A stretch of DNA of 64,000 nt from Sulfurimicrobium sp963741495. GTDB taxonomy: Bacteria > Pseudomonadota > Gammaproteobacteria > Burkholderiales > Sulfuricellaceae. A program made the translations under genes and the position numbers. The DNA is taken from positions 186,001 through 250,000 of the forward strand of contig CAVUID010000012.1 in assembly GCA_963741495.1 (NCBI GenBank), read 5' to 3'. The notes under the pieces are model-generated. The model was not told the origin of the DNA. It did no database searches and was given only the letters and a program-made list of their open reading frames with translations. This document shows, in pieces, positions 1 to 9,601 of this stretch. The stretch's first letter is position 1. Each line of letters starts with the position of its first letter.

Positions 1-1106
1 GGGCTGCGCTGGTTAAGCCCCTTGAAATCCTCCAGATTTTCAGCCTCGAATCCCTTGCGTGAAAGCAACATTATCATGCCGAAGCCACCCAGGCTCATCA
101 GCACATAGACCAGCACATAGAACATGGATGAACTGTAGCCGTTCAAGGTACCTGACAAGAAACCCAGCAGCATGAAGCCCATATGGGAAATCGTAGAGTA
201 CGCCAGCATGCGCTTGATATTGGTTTGCGCGATGGCCGTGATATTACCGATCGCCATGGATAGAAAGGCCATGATGACCAGCATGCCCTGCCAATCCTGC
301 ACCAGACCTTGCAAACCTTCAACCAGAAGACGCGCGACAAAAGCAAATGCGGCAATCTTGGGCGCCGAACCGATAAACAGGGTTACCGCAGTGGGTGCGC
401 CCTGATACACATCGGGAATCCACATATGAAATGGCACTACGCCCAGTTTGAACGCCAATCCGGCAACGATGAATACCAGGCCAAAAGTAAGTATGACGTG
501 GTTGCCTGTACTGTGCTGAATCACTGTCGCAATCTGATTTATATTCAAACTGCCCGTTGCGCCGTACAACATGGACATGCCATACAGAAGCAATCCGGAG
601 GCAAGCGCGCCAAGAACGAAATACTTCATGGCGGCCTCAGTGGCAACCGCAGAATCACGCTGCAACGCAACCATGGCATAGAGGCTAAGAGAAAGCAGTT
701 CCAGCCCCATGTAGAGCACCAGGAAATGGTTGGCCGAGATCATCACCATCATGCCCAGCAGAGCAAACAGCACGAGCGCAAAAAACTCTCCGCGGAACAT
801 GCCGCGCAAACTGATGTATGTGCGTGAATAAACGAGCACCACTGACACTGCGATATAGCTCATCAACTTGAGCACATCGCTCATGGCATCATCCACGAAC
901 ATGTTGCTGAAAGTATATTCCGGCACAGCACCATGCGTTGCAACAGTGATCCAGGCAGCACCCAGCAGGGTGATCTGAGATAACGCATAGGTTACAAAGC
1001 GGGTCTTGGCTGAAAGAAACAGGTCAAGGATAAGAATCAAAGAAACCATGACCAGAACAAATATTTCTGGCAGTGCAGGCATCAGATTGGGCATCGGAAA
1101 AGTCAT
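1..1106 (-). CDS. nuoN: NADH-quinone oxidoreductase subunit N (partial, C-terminus off the window)
   Basis: Membrane subunit of complex I and one of the three antiporter-like proton channels (N, M, L). The frame reads from an ATG at 1106 (MTFPMPNLMPALPEI) to the left edge, giving about 368 of the usual 480 or so residues. It shows repeated hydrophobic helices and the family's conserved stretches, such as KLGVVPFHMWIPDVYQGAP and NIKRMLAYSTISHMGF. Only 11 bases separate it from the nuoM stop codon, so it is the last gene of the nuo operon. Confidence is high; only the missing C-terminus is unseen. Confidence 0.95.
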   Translation of the reverse strand, partial: MTFPMPNLMPALPEIFVLVMVSLILILDLFLSAKTRFVTYALSQITLLGAAWITVATHGAVPEYTFSNMFVDDAMSDVLKLMSYIAVSVVLVYSRTYISLRGMFRGEFFALVLFALLGMMVMISANHFLVLYMGLELLSLSLYAMVALQRDSAVATEAAMKYFVLGALASGLLLYGMSMLYGATGSLNINQIATVIQHSTGNHVILTFGLVFIVAGLAFKLGVVPFHMWIPDVYQGAPTAVTLFIGSAPKIAAFAFVARLLVEGLQGLVQDWQGMLVIMAFLSMAIGNITAIAQTNIKRMLAYSTISHMGFMLLGFLSGTLNGYSSSMFYVLVYVLMSLGGFGMIMLLSRKGFEAENLEDFKGLNQRS

Positions 1107-1117
1107 GAAACGGCCCT

Positions 1118-2602
1118 TTAAAGTTTACTTTGTGCCACGTGGGCGAGCAGATTATTGACCGAAGCATGCATCACATCGGTGAAGGGCAAGGGGTACAACC
1201 CCATTCCGAGAACTGCTATTGCAAGCAATCCCAGCACAAGAAACTCGCGTTTGCTGATATCGGTCAGGTGTTCAACATGCGAATTGGCAACAGCACCAAA
1301 AACAACGCGCTTGTACATCCACAATGTATAGGCTGCGCCAAAAATCAGCGTCGTCGCGGCCAGGAATCCATACCAGAAGTTGACTTTGACCGCTGCCATA
1401 ATCACCATGAATTCCCCCACGAATCCACTTGTGCCGGGAAGTCCGGCGTTGGCCATGGCGAAGAGCATGAAGAAAGCAGCAAATTTCGGCATGGTATTCA
1501 CCACGCCGCCATAATCTGAAATTTTCCGTGTATGCATGCGGTCGTACATTACGCCAACCGAGAGAAACATCGCACCGGAAATAAAGCCATGAGAAATCAT
1601 CTGCACCAGCGCGCCTTCCATCCCCATATCATTGAAGAGAAAGAACCCGAGTGTAACGAAACCCATATGAGAAATTGAAGAATACGCAATCAGCTTCTTC
1701 ATGTCATTTTGCGCCAGCGCCACCAGTCCGATGTAGACCACTGCAATCAGGGATAGCGTAATCATGAACCCAGACAAGGCATGGCTGGCATCAGGCAGAA
1801 TGGGCAAGGAAAAGCGCAGGAAACCATAGGCGCCAAGCTTCAGCATGATCGCAGCAAGCACCACAGACCCCCCGGTTGGGGCTTCAACGTGCGCATCCGG
1901 TAGCCAGGTATGAACCGGAAACATGGGCACCTTGACAGCAAATGCCGTGAAGAATGCGATAAACAGCAGTATTTGTACGTTCAAATCCAGCGGCAGCGCG
2001 TGGAATTCAAGAATACTGAAGCTTCCGCCAGACTTGTGATACAGGTAAATGAATGCCACCAGCATCAGCAAAGAACCCAGCAGCGTATAAAGGAAAAACT
2101 TTACGGCCGCATATACCCGATTAGGCCCACCCCATACGCCGATAGCGATAAACATGGGGATCAGCATGGCTTCCCAGAAAACGTAAAACAGCACAGCATC
2201 CAGTGCCGAAAATACGCCGATCATCAAGCCGGACATGATCAAGAAAGCTGCCATGTAGAGTGCAGCTTTCTTTTCTATCACCTTCCAGCCTGCAATCACC
2301 ACCAGCACTGTGGTAAAGGTAGTGAGAAGAATAAACAGCATCGAAATGCCATCCACGCCCAGATGATAGTGAACATTGAAAGTTTCGATCCAACTCTTCT
2401 TTTCAACAAACTGCATTTCACTCGTCAGGCGATTGAACCCCGTATAAAGCGGTATGCTCAGCAGAAAATTGGCAGTAGCGCCGATCAGCGCAATGATGCG
2501 CGCCAATGGCGCATTCCGGTCACTGCCCGTGGCAAGCACCAGCACGCCAGCCACGATTGGCAACCAGATAACCCAGCTTAACAATGTCGAACCTTCGCTC
2601 AT
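1118..2602 (-). CDS. nuoM: NADH-quinone oxidoreductase subunit M
   Basis: A 494-residue inner-membrane proton-channel subunit of complex I, of normal length for NuoM. It is hydrophobic throughout (about 14 helices) and carries the conserved antiporter-family segments PVHTWLPDAHVEAPTGGSV and KKLIAYSSISHMGFVTLG, which contain the lysines and histidines of the proton path. It lies 24 bases downstream of nuoL and 11 bases upstream of nuoN, consistent with one polycistronic transcript. Nothing unusual was seen. Confidence 0.97.
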   Translation of the reverse strand: MSEGSTLLSWVIWLPIVAGVLVLATGSDRNAPLARIIALIGATANFLLSIPLYTGFNRLTSEMQFVEKKSWIETFNVHYHLGVDGISMLFILLTTFTTVLVVIAGWKVIEKKAALYMAAFLIMSGLMIGVFSALDAVLFYVFWEAMLIPMFIAIGVWGGPNRVYAAVKFFLYTLLGSLLMLVAFIYLYHKSGGSFSILEFHALPLDLNVQILLFIAFFTAFAVKVPMFPVHTWLPDAHVEAPTGGSVVLAAIMLKLGAYGFLRFSLPILPDASHALSGFMITLSLIAVVYIGLVALAQNDMKKLIAYSSISHMGFVTLGFFLFNDMGMEGALVQMISHGFISGAMFLSVGVMYDRMHTRKISDYGGVVNTMPKFAAFFMLFAMANAGLPGTSGFVGEFMVIMAAVKVNFWYGFLAATTLIFGAAYTLWMYKRVVFGAVANSHVEHLTDISKREFLVLGLLAIAVLGMGLYPLPFTDVMHASVNNLLAHVAQSKL

Positions 2603-2626
2603 AACTTCCCTAATTACTTTTTTTCG

Positions 2627-4618
2627 TTACCTGACAAACAGCGAGATCATTAAAAACACGCCTATGATCATGGCAAAGGCATAGTGATAAATGTAGCCAG
2701 ACTGCACATGCCTGATCAATGCGGAAAACCAGCCAACTAGCCGCGCGGTGCCATTGACAAACAAACCGTCAATAAGAAAGACATCGCCGACTTTCCACAA
2801 ATTGCGACCGATCAAACGCGTTCCGCCAGCAAAAAAGAAATCGTTAAAGGCATCAAGACCATATTTATTCTCCAGAATGCCGGAAATCAGGCTGAATTTA
2901 CGCTTGATCACCGCCGGCAACTCTGGTCGGCGGATATACAGGAACCAGGCCGTTGCAGCGCCGCCGACGGCAAGCCAGAATGGCAGGGTGCTCAGCGCAT
3001 GTGTCATCATTCCCAGAACGCCGTGAAACTCATCAGCCAGGTGCGCCATGCCATGATGATCTGGAGACACATGAATCGTTTCGGCAAAATATCCACCAAA
3101 GAGCAATGGCCCGATCAGCCAGCCAGCCGCAACGGATGGGATCGCCAATAGCAGCAGGGGCAACGTGACCACCCACGGCGATTCGTGCGGATCACCCGAT
3201 CCATGATGGCTGTGATCATCGTGGTGACCATGCCCGGCTGAGGGCGCATGGCGGAAACGTTCCTCGCCATGAAAGGTAAAGAACACCAACCGGAACGAAT
3301 AGAATCCGCCAATGAAAACACCCGCGAGAATGGCAAAATAGGCAAAGCCTGCACCCGGGATTGTAGAAAGTGCGACTGCCTCGATAATCGAGTCCTTGGA
3401 AAAGAATCCGGCAAAAGGAGGCAGACCCGCGTTGGCGATCGCACCGATCAGCACGGTCAGGTAGGTAATCGGCAAGTATTTACGAAGACCACCCATGTAA
3501 CGCATGTCCTGCTGGTGATGCATGGCAATGATCACCGAACCGGCGCCGAGGAACAGCACCGCTTTGAAGAATGCATGGGTCATGAGATGGAACATGGCGG
3601 CCGAATATGCGGAAGCGCCCAGTGCCACGGTCATGTAACCCAGTTGAGACAGAGTTGAATAGGCAACCACTCGCTTGATGTCTGTCTGCACGATTGCAAT
3701 CAGAGCCATGAACAAAGCCGTTATTGCCCCAATCACGATAACAAAGGACAAAGCCGTTTCAGACAACTCAAACAGTGGCGACATGCGCGACACCATGAAG
3801 ATACCAGCAGTCACCATGGTTGCTGCGTGAATCAGGGCAGAAATAGGTGTTGGGCCTTCCATGGAATCGGGAAGCCAGACATGCAACGGGAATTGCGCAG
3901 ACTTGCCCATGGCGCCAATGAACAGCAGGATGCAAATTACAGTCATCAGACTCAGGGTTTCGCCGGGGAACAGGCTGATGCTGAGGCTCGCCATCTCCGG
4001 TGCCATAGCGAATACGGAGGCATAATCCAGTGTGCCGAAATAGGCCAACACCATACCGATGCCCAGCAGAAAGCCAAAATCACCAACACGATTGACCAGG
4101 AATGCTTTCAGATTAGCGTAAATGGCGGTGGGTTTCGTATACCAGAATCCAATAAGCAAGTAGGACACCAGTCCCACCGCTTCCCAGCCAAAGAACAACT
4201 GAAGGAAGTTGTTGCTCATCACCAGCATCAGCATGGAAAAAGTAAATAGTGAAATATAGCTGAAGAAACGCTGGTAGCCAGGATCATCCGCCATATAGCC
4301 AATGGTGTAGATATGCACCATGAGAGAAACGAAAGTCACCACCACCATCATCAGGGCAGAAAGCCGGTCAATCAGGAATCCGACTTCAAACCGCATTTCG
4401 CCGCTGGTAAGCCAGGTATAAACACTCCCGTTAAAAGTATTACCCGCCAGCACATCCTGGAAAATCACCACGGAGGCAATAAAGGAAACGGCAACGCCGA
4501 AAATTGTCACCAAATGTGACAGCTTACGCCCGATCATTTTGCCGAATAAGCCGGCAATGACCGCCCCGACAAGCGGAGCCAGTGGCACGAGCAGATAAAG
4601 TTTTTGCATTTCAGTCAT
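2627..4618 (-). CDS. nuoL: NADH-quinone oxidoreductase subunit L
   Basis: A 663-residue distal proton-channel subunit of complex I, including the long lateral helix that tethers the antiporter modules. Conserved segments include FPLHVWLPDSMEGPTPVSAL-type sequence (here FPLHVWLPDSMEGPTPISAL) and KRVVAYSTLSQLGYM. A histidine-rich cytosolic or loop insert (HGHHDDHSHHGS) lies at about residues 455-485; such inserts vary between species and might bind metal, but no function is claimed. It sits 63 bases after nuoK, the largest gap inside the operon. Confidence 0.97.
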   Translation of the reverse strand: MTEMQKLYLLVPLAPLVGAVIAGLFGKMIGRKLSHLVTIFGVAVSFIASVVIFQDVLAGNTFNGSVYTWLTSGEMRFEVGFLIDRLSALMMVVVTFVSLMVHIYTIGYMADDPGYQRFFSYISLFTFSMLMLVMSNNFLQLFFGWEAVGLVSYLLIGFWYTKPTAIYANLKAFLVNRVGDFGFLLGIGMVLAYFGTLDYASVFAMAPEMASLSISLFPGETLSLMTVICILLFIGAMGKSAQFPLHVWLPDSMEGPTPISALIHAATMVTAGIFMVSRMSPLFELSETALSFVIVIGAITALFMALIAIVQTDIKRVVAYSTLSQLGYMTVALGASAYSAAMFHLMTHAFFKAVLFLGAGSVIIAMHHQQDMRYMGGLRKYLPITYLTVLIGAIANAGLPPFAGFFSKDSIIEAVALSTIPGAGFAYFAILAGVFIGGFYSFRLVFFTFHGEERFRHAPSAGHGHHDDHSHHGSGDPHESPWVVTLPLLLLAIPSVAAGWLIGPLLFGGYFAETIHVSPDHHGMAHLADEFHGVLGMMTHALSTLPFWLAVGGAATAWFLYIRRPELPAVIKRKFSLISGILENKYGLDAFNDFFFAGGTRLIGRNLWKVGDVFLIDGLFVNGTARLVGWFSALIRHVQSGYIYHYAFAMIIGVFLMISLFVR

Positions 4619-4681
4619 GTATTAAGTTCTCAGCCATCAACTCTCAGCCCCACGAGGCGCTGAGTGCAGAATACTAAATAA

Positions 4682-4987
4682 CTAGCCTTTCAAATGATCC
4701 AGGTCCTGCACGTTGATTGTTCGCAAATTGCGGAACAGCACCACCAAAATCGCCAGACCGATGGCAGCCTCTGCAGCAGCCACAGTCAGAATAAAGAAAA
4801 CAAAAACCTGACCAGCCACATCATTCAGATAGTGTGAAAAAGCGACAAAATTGATGTTCACTGCCAGCAGCATGAGCTCAAGCGCCATAAGCAGAACAAT
4901 TACATTCTTGCGGTTAAGGAAAATCCCCAGCACGCTGATGGTGAACAAAATGGCACCCAGTACCAGGTAATGGGATAAAGTCAGCAC
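4682..4987 (-). CDS. nuoK: NADH-quinone oxidoreductase subunit K
   Basis: A 101-residue subunit with three transmembrane helices, of standard NuoK length. It begins MLTLSHYLVLGAILFTISVL and holds the conserved glutamates within helices 2 and 3 (ALELMLLAVN and AAAEAAIGLAI) that belong to the complex I proton wire. It starts 10 bases after nuoJ and shares the operon's strand and spacing. Confidence 0.97.
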   Translation of the reverse strand: MLTLSHYLVLGAILFTISVLGIFLNRKNVIVLLMALELMLLAVNINFVAFSHYLNDVAGQVFVFFILTVAAAEAAIGLAILVVLFRNLRTINVQDLDHLKG

Positions 4988-4997
4988 AGGTCAGTCC

Positions 4998-5645
4998 TCA
5001 AGATTGTTGCTCCGTTTGCTGTGTAGCTTCCTGTTTTTGCATCAGCTTGGTGTCAGCCGGTACAGAAACCATGCGCACACAATCCTCGCGCCGCACTGCG
5101 ATTTGGTCGGCGGGATTCTGGAACTTTGTGTCCTTACGGCGGCGCAGGGTAATGGCAATAGCAGCAACAATCGCTACCAGAAGAACGACCGAAGCAATTT
5201 CAAACGGGTAAACATACTCGGTGTAAATCAGGCGACCCAGTTCCTTGGTGTTGCTGTAGCCAGGGCCATGAAGAACAGGCACACCCCCGCCATTTGCCCA
5301 GAAGTCCCTGCCAGCAAGCACCACGACCATTTCGGCAGCCATCAGAACCGCCACCACCAGAGCGAAGGGCAGATTTTTCCAGAAACCCTCACGCAATGTG
5401 TCGTAGTTGATGTCCAGCATCATCACCACAAACAGGAATAGCACCATCACCGCCCCGACATAGACGAGCACCAGAACAATTGCAAGAAACTCGGCCTGCA
5501 GCATGATCCACAGCGCGGCCGCAGTAAAGAACGACAACACCAGATACAGTGCCGAATGCACCGGATTGCGCGCAGTCACCACACGCACTGCTGCAACCAG
5601 CAGAATCGTGGCAAAAAAGTAGAAAATCAGTGTTTGCGCATTCAT
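4998..5645 (-). CDS. nuoJ: NADH-quinone oxidoreductase subunit J
   Basis: A 215-residue membrane subunit of complex I. Five hydrophobic helices are visible in the first 165 or so residues, including the conserved LVLVYVGAVMVLFLFVVMML segment that contains the pi-bulge helix. A hydrophilic tail of about 45 residues rich in Q and K follows. It lies between nuoI and nuoK with gaps of 21 and 10 bases. Confidence 0.96.
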   Translation of the reverse strand: MNAQTLIFYFFATILLVAAVRVVTARNPVHSALYLVLSFFTAAALWIMLQAEFLAIVLVLVYVGAVMVLFLFVVMMLDINYDTLREGFWKNLPFALVVAVLMAAEMVVVLAGRDFWANGGGVPVLHGPGYSNTKELGRLIYTEYVYPFEIASVVLLVAIVAAIAITLRRRKDTKFQNPADQIAVRREDCVRMVSVPADTKLMQKQEATQQTEQQS

Positions 5646-5666
5646 TAACTGAATCCTGTCAAATAA

Positions 5667-6158
5667 CTAGCGGTATTTCGCATCAGCAGCCCTGTCCTTG
5701 GCGATTTGCGTTTCGTGCTTATCGCCCACAGCCAGCAGCATCTGTTTGGTGTAGTAAAGATCGCCACGCTTTTCTCCGTGGTAATCAAAGACCCGGGTTT
5801 CCACGATGGAATCCACAGGGCAGGATTCTTCGCAGAATCCGCAGAAAATACATTTGGTCAGATCAATGTCGTAACGCGTTGTGCGGCGGGTTCCATCAGC
5901 ACGCTCTTCCATGTCGATCTGAATTGCCATCGCCGGGCATACGGCCTCGCAAAGCTTGCAGGCAATGCAACGTTCTTCGCCATTGGGATAGCGGCGCAAG
6001 GCGTGAAGCCCGCGGAAGCGAGGGGATATCGGGGTCCGTTCCTCTGGAAACTGCACAGTGATCTTGCGTGCGAACAGATAGCGTCCGGTCACGGCCATAC
6101 CCTGAAGCAGCTCGATCAGGAGCAGACTCTTGAAGAATGCATTAAGGCGTTTCATCAT
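5667..6158 (-). CDS. nuoI: NADH-quinone oxidoreductase subunit I (2x[4Fe-4S])
   Basis: A 163-residue peripheral-arm subunit carrying clusters N6a and N6b, which pass electrons towards NuoB. Two classical ferredoxin motifs are visible: CIACKLCEAVCP at about residues 62-73 and CIFCGFCEESCP at about 102-113. An amphipathic N-terminal region typical of NuoI precedes them. Length and position between nuoH and nuoJ are standard. Confidence 0.97.
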   Translation of the reverse strand: MMKRLNAFFKSLLLIELLQGMAVTGRYLFARKITVQFPEERTPISPRFRGLHALRRYPNGEERCIACKLCEAVCPAMAIQIDMEERADGTRRTTRYDIDLTKCIFCGFCEESCPVDSIVETRVFDYHGEKRGDLYYTKQMLLAVGDKHETQIAKDRAADAKYR

Positions 6159-6177
6159 TTCTATTTAGTCTTGGTCT

Positions 6178-7206
6178 TCAGTGGAACAAATAGCCCAGCG
6201 GGGTCTGCATCATTGCACCGACCACCAGCAGCCATACGAGCGAAACCGGAATAAACACCTTCCAGCCCAAACGCATGATCTGGTCGTAACGGTAGCGGGG
6301 AAACGTCGCACGGAACCACAGGAACAGGAACAGCACAAAACAGATTTTCGCTATCAGCCAGAAGAAGCCTGGAATCCAGTTAAAAGGTGCAACATCGAAC
6401 AGTGGCAGCCAACCGCCGAGGAACAGCAATGACGATAGCGTTGCAACCAGGATCATGTTTGCGTATTCGGCAAGAAAGAATACTGCAAAGGCCATACCTG
6501 AATACTCGGCATGAAAACCAACGATCTCCGATTCGCCCTCGGCCACGTCAAATGGTGCCCGGTTGATTTCCGCGACGGAGGAAATCAGGTAGACCAGAAA
6601 CATCGGGAACAACGGCAACCAGTACCAGCTGAAAAAGGTGGAACCTTTCTGAGCATTGACGATTTCCACCAGATTAAGACTTTGCGCCGCCATCAGCACG
6701 CCGACCAGGGCAAAACCCATGGCTATTTCATAAGACACGATCTGCGCAGCGGAACGCATGGCCCCTAGGAACGGGTATTTCGAATTCGATGCCCAACCAG
6801 CCAATACGATCCCGTAAACACCCATGGAAGTAATTGCCATGATATAGAGCAGGCTGGCGTCAATATTTGCCAGGACCAGTTCGGGTGAGAAGGGAACGAC
6901 AGCCCACGCAGCAAGCGCTGGCGCCATCGCCAACACCGGGCCGAGCAGAAACAGTTTTTTGTTGGCGCCACTGGGGATGATGATTTCCTTCATCATCAGC
7001 TTCACGCCGTCCGCAATCGGTTGCAGCAAGCCCAGTGGGCCAACGCGATTAGGGCCGATCCGCACCTGCATGTAACCGATCACCTTGCGTTCCGCATACG
7101 TGACATAGGCAACTGCCAGAAGCAGGGGGCCGACGATAACGACAATTTTCACCATCGTCCACACCAGCGGCCATGCAGGACCCAACAATGTTTGAAAGAA
7201 TTCCAT
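6178..7206 (-). CDS. nuoH: NADH-quinone oxidoreductase subunit H
   Basis: A 342-residue membrane subunit at the junction with the peripheral arm, forming much of the quinone-binding chamber. It is hydrophobic with about eight helices and has the family signatures YAERKVIGYMQVRIGPNRVG near the N-terminus and RAPFDVAEGESEIVGFH in the middle, the latter being the acidic quinone-site loop. It lies 4 bases downstream of nuoG. Confidence 0.97.
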   Translation of the reverse strand: MEFFQTLLGPAWPLVWTMVKIVVIVGPLLLAVAYVTYAERKVIGYMQVRIGPNRVGPLGLLQPIADGVKLMMKEIIIPSGANKKLFLLGPVLAMAPALAAWAVVPFSPELVLANIDASLLYIMAITSMGVYGIVLAGWASNSKYPFLGAMRSAAQIVSYEIAMGFALVGVLMAAQSLNLVEIVNAQKGSTFFSWYWLPLFPMFLVYLISSVAEINRAPFDVAEGESEIVGFHAEYSGMAFAVFFLAEYANMILVATLSSLLFLGGWLPLFDVAPFNWIPGFFWLIAKICFVLFLFLWFRATFPRYRYDQIMRLGWKVFIPVSLVWLLVVGAMMQTPLGYLFH

Positions 7207-7210
7207 CGAA

Positions 7211-9571
7211 TCAGGCCTTCTCTACCACAATTTCACCGAACATCGCGCCAAGCTCGGAAGTTAGAGGATGCGAGGCGGGGACCCGCGCACAACCTAGAGG
7301 CAGTTTGTCATCTCGACTGACTCGCATTACCGCACTCCCCATGCCTTGGCGCACCACTGCCATGCTGCCATTCTCAATCTGCAACTGAGCCATTAGTGCG
7401 CCATTCATAGAAACTTCAGGTGCGGCACCATCTGCAGTACGCTGCAGGGCGTCTGCTCTGCGAACCAGGGCATCTGCCTGATAAATCGGGACTTCGGCGA
7501 TACGCTGAACCCCACTCCTGGTCGATGCAACATTGATCTCGCCGGTGTTTTGCAAATGATTATTGCAAGCACCTTGCAACGCCGCATTTCCTTGTCCGAG
7601 GATTTCTGAGCGAACTTCGTCAGAACTGTTGTAATCGAACCCGTTCAGATTGAACATATTACCCAGCACACGCAGCACTTTCCATGCGGGACGCGCTTCG
7701 CCTTGCGGCTTCACGACCGCATTGAAGCTTTGCACACTCGCTTCTGTGTTAACAAATGTCCCGGAGGTCTCAGCAAATGGCGCCACAGGCAGCATCACAT
7801 CAGCGTAATTCATGGCCTGATGGCGATAGGCGGTCATAGCAACAATCAACTCGGCATCTTCCATTGCCTTCGAAGCAAGTTGAGGGTCATAACAATCCAG
7901 CTCAATCTCGGTGTTCAGCAGCAAATAAGCCAGACGCGGACTTTGCAGCATCTCGGTGGCATTCATTCCCACTGTTGCGGTCTTTCCCAATGGACCGGCG
8001 AAAGGCACAGCACCCGCAATACTAGCGCCAACGCTATTGGCGGCCTCGCCTAACACGCCCAGAGTCGCGCCAGAAGTATTTGCGATTTCCTGCGCCAGCG
8101 CATGTACTTCACGATAGTTCGGGTGATGCAGTGCCTGATTACCCAGCAATACGGCCTTTTTACTTCCCGCCGCAAGGCTGGCGGCAATGGCTTGTGCCGC
8201 AGGCGACACCGTTACAGCAACAACGCTCAGCGGCGTGACAATTTTTTTGATTTCTGCAACAGCCTTGAGAACCTGAGCCAGCGCATTCTTCATGTCCGCA
8301 GGCGATACGATCAACTTGTTTTCCACACGGCACAACAAATCGTCATCAACCGAATTCAGCAAGCTCAATTCGGCTCCGGACTTCACTGCCTGACGCAAAC
8401 GATGTGCGAGCAGAGGATGATCCTTACGCAGGTTGCTGCCCACCACTAGCGCGCGATCAAGGTCCTGCACGTCCGCAATGCTTTGTCCCAGCCACAGAGC
8501 GCCCGATGTAGCGCCATCTGCAGAAAAATCGGACTGACGCGTACGATGATCCACGTTGCCGCTGCCAATACCGCGCATGAATTTCTGTAGCAGGTAAAGC
8601 TCCTCCAGCGTGCTGTGCGGGGTCGCCAATGCACCGATCTGCGCGGCACCATGATCATCACGAATAAGTTTCAGTCCGTTGGCCACAAACTCCAGCGCAG
8701 TTTGCCAGTCACATTCCTTCCACTCGCCATGACGCTTGATCATGGGCTGAGTCAGACGCTGCTCGGAATTTAGCGCCTCATAGGAGTAGCGGTCCTTGTC
8801 GGACAACCAGCATTCGTTGATCGACTCGTTATCACGCGGCGTTACGCGCATCACGCGATTATTTTTTACGTGCACGGCAAGATTGGCGCCAAGGCTGTCG
8901 TGCGGGCTGACTGATGCGCGGCGGGTCAGTTCCCAGGCACGCGCGGTATAGCGGAAAGGCTTGCTGGTAAGCGCGCCCACCGGACACAGATCAATCATGT
9001 TGCCGGACAGTTCGGAATTTACCGTGCGCTCGACGAAAGGCATGATCTCTGAATGCTCGCCGCGTCCCGCTTGACCGAGTTCCATGACACCGGCAATTTC
9101 CTGTCCGAAACGCACGCAACGAGTGCAATGAATGCAACGCGTCATATCGGTTGAAATCAAGGGTCCCAGTTCCTTGTTGGCAACGACCCGCTTTTCTTCC
9201 TGATAACGCGACGAAACATCGCCATAGCCTACAGCCAGATCCTGCAGCTGGCATTCGCCGCCCTGATCGCAAATCGGACAATCGAGCGGGTGATTGATCA
9301 GGAGAAACTCCATTACGCCCTTTTGAGCGCGGATGGCGAATTCAGACTGGGTCTGCACCTTCATGCCGTCCGTAACCGGTGTTGCGCATGCGGGAAGTGG
9401 CTTGGGCGCTTTTTCTACCTGGACCAGGCACATGCGGCAATTAGCAGCAATGGAAAGTTTTTTGTGATAGCAGAAATGCGGAATGTGAATACCCGCCAGA
9501 CGTGCAGCATCCATTACAGTGCTGCCGTCCTTTACTTCCAGTTGTCTGCCGTCGATTTCGATATGCGCCAT
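7211..9571 (-). CDS. nuoG: NADH-quinone oxidoreductase subunit G
   Basis: A 786-residue iron-sulfur subunit of the NADH-dehydrogenase module. The N-terminus has a [2Fe-2S] ferredoxin domain (HFCYHKKLSIAANCRMCLVQ), then the His/Cys [4Fe-4S] site (CPICDQGGECQLQD) and a CIHCTRC segment. A molybdopterin-oxidoreductase-like domain that holds no molybdenum follows. The length matches betaproteobacterial NuoG, which is shorter than the 908-residue E. coli form. It sits between nuoF and nuoH. Confidence 0.97.
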   Translation of the reverse strand: MAHIEIDGRQLEVKDGSTVMDAARLAGIHIPHFCYHKKLSIAANCRMCLVQVEKAPKPLPACATPVTDGMKVQTQSEFAIRAQKGVMEFLLINHPLDCPICDQGGECQLQDLAVGYGDVSSRYQEEKRVVANKELGPLISTDMTRCIHCTRCVRFGQEIAGVMELGQAGRGEHSEIMPFVERTVNSELSGNMIDLCPVGALTSKPFRYTARAWELTRRASVSPHDSLGANLAVHVKNNRVMRVTPRDNESINECWLSDKDRYSYEALNSEQRLTQPMIKRHGEWKECDWQTALEFVANGLKLIRDDHGAAQIGALATPHSTLEELYLLQKFMRGIGSGNVDHRTRQSDFSADGATSGALWLGQSIADVQDLDRALVVGSNLRKDHPLLAHRLRQAVKSGAELSLLNSVDDDLLCRVENKLIVSPADMKNALAQVLKAVAEIKKIVTPLSVVAVTVSPAAQAIAASLAAGSKKAVLLGNQALHHPNYREVHALAQEIANTSGATLGVLGEAANSVGASIAGAVPFAGPLGKTATVGMNATEMLQSPRLAYLLLNTEIELDCYDPQLASKAMEDAELIVAMTAYRHQAMNYADVMLPVAPFAETSGTFVNTEASVQSFNAVVKPQGEARPAWKVLRVLGNMFNLNGFDYNSSDEVRSEILGQGNAALQGACNNHLQNTGEINVASTRSGVQRIAEVPIYQADALVRRADALQRTADGAAPEVSMNGALMAQLQIENGSMAVVRQGMGSAVMRVSRDDKLPLGCARVPASHPLTSELGAMFGEIVVEKA

Positions 9572-9601
9572 TTTTCAGTGTCGTTTTAGAGTTTTAGCGG
9601 C

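Noticed and set aside
3625..3660. TGTAACC followed by GAATAG inside nuoL
   Set aside because: It resembles the ECF motif but lies within a coding region and lacks the T-run and CGAATA at the right distance.
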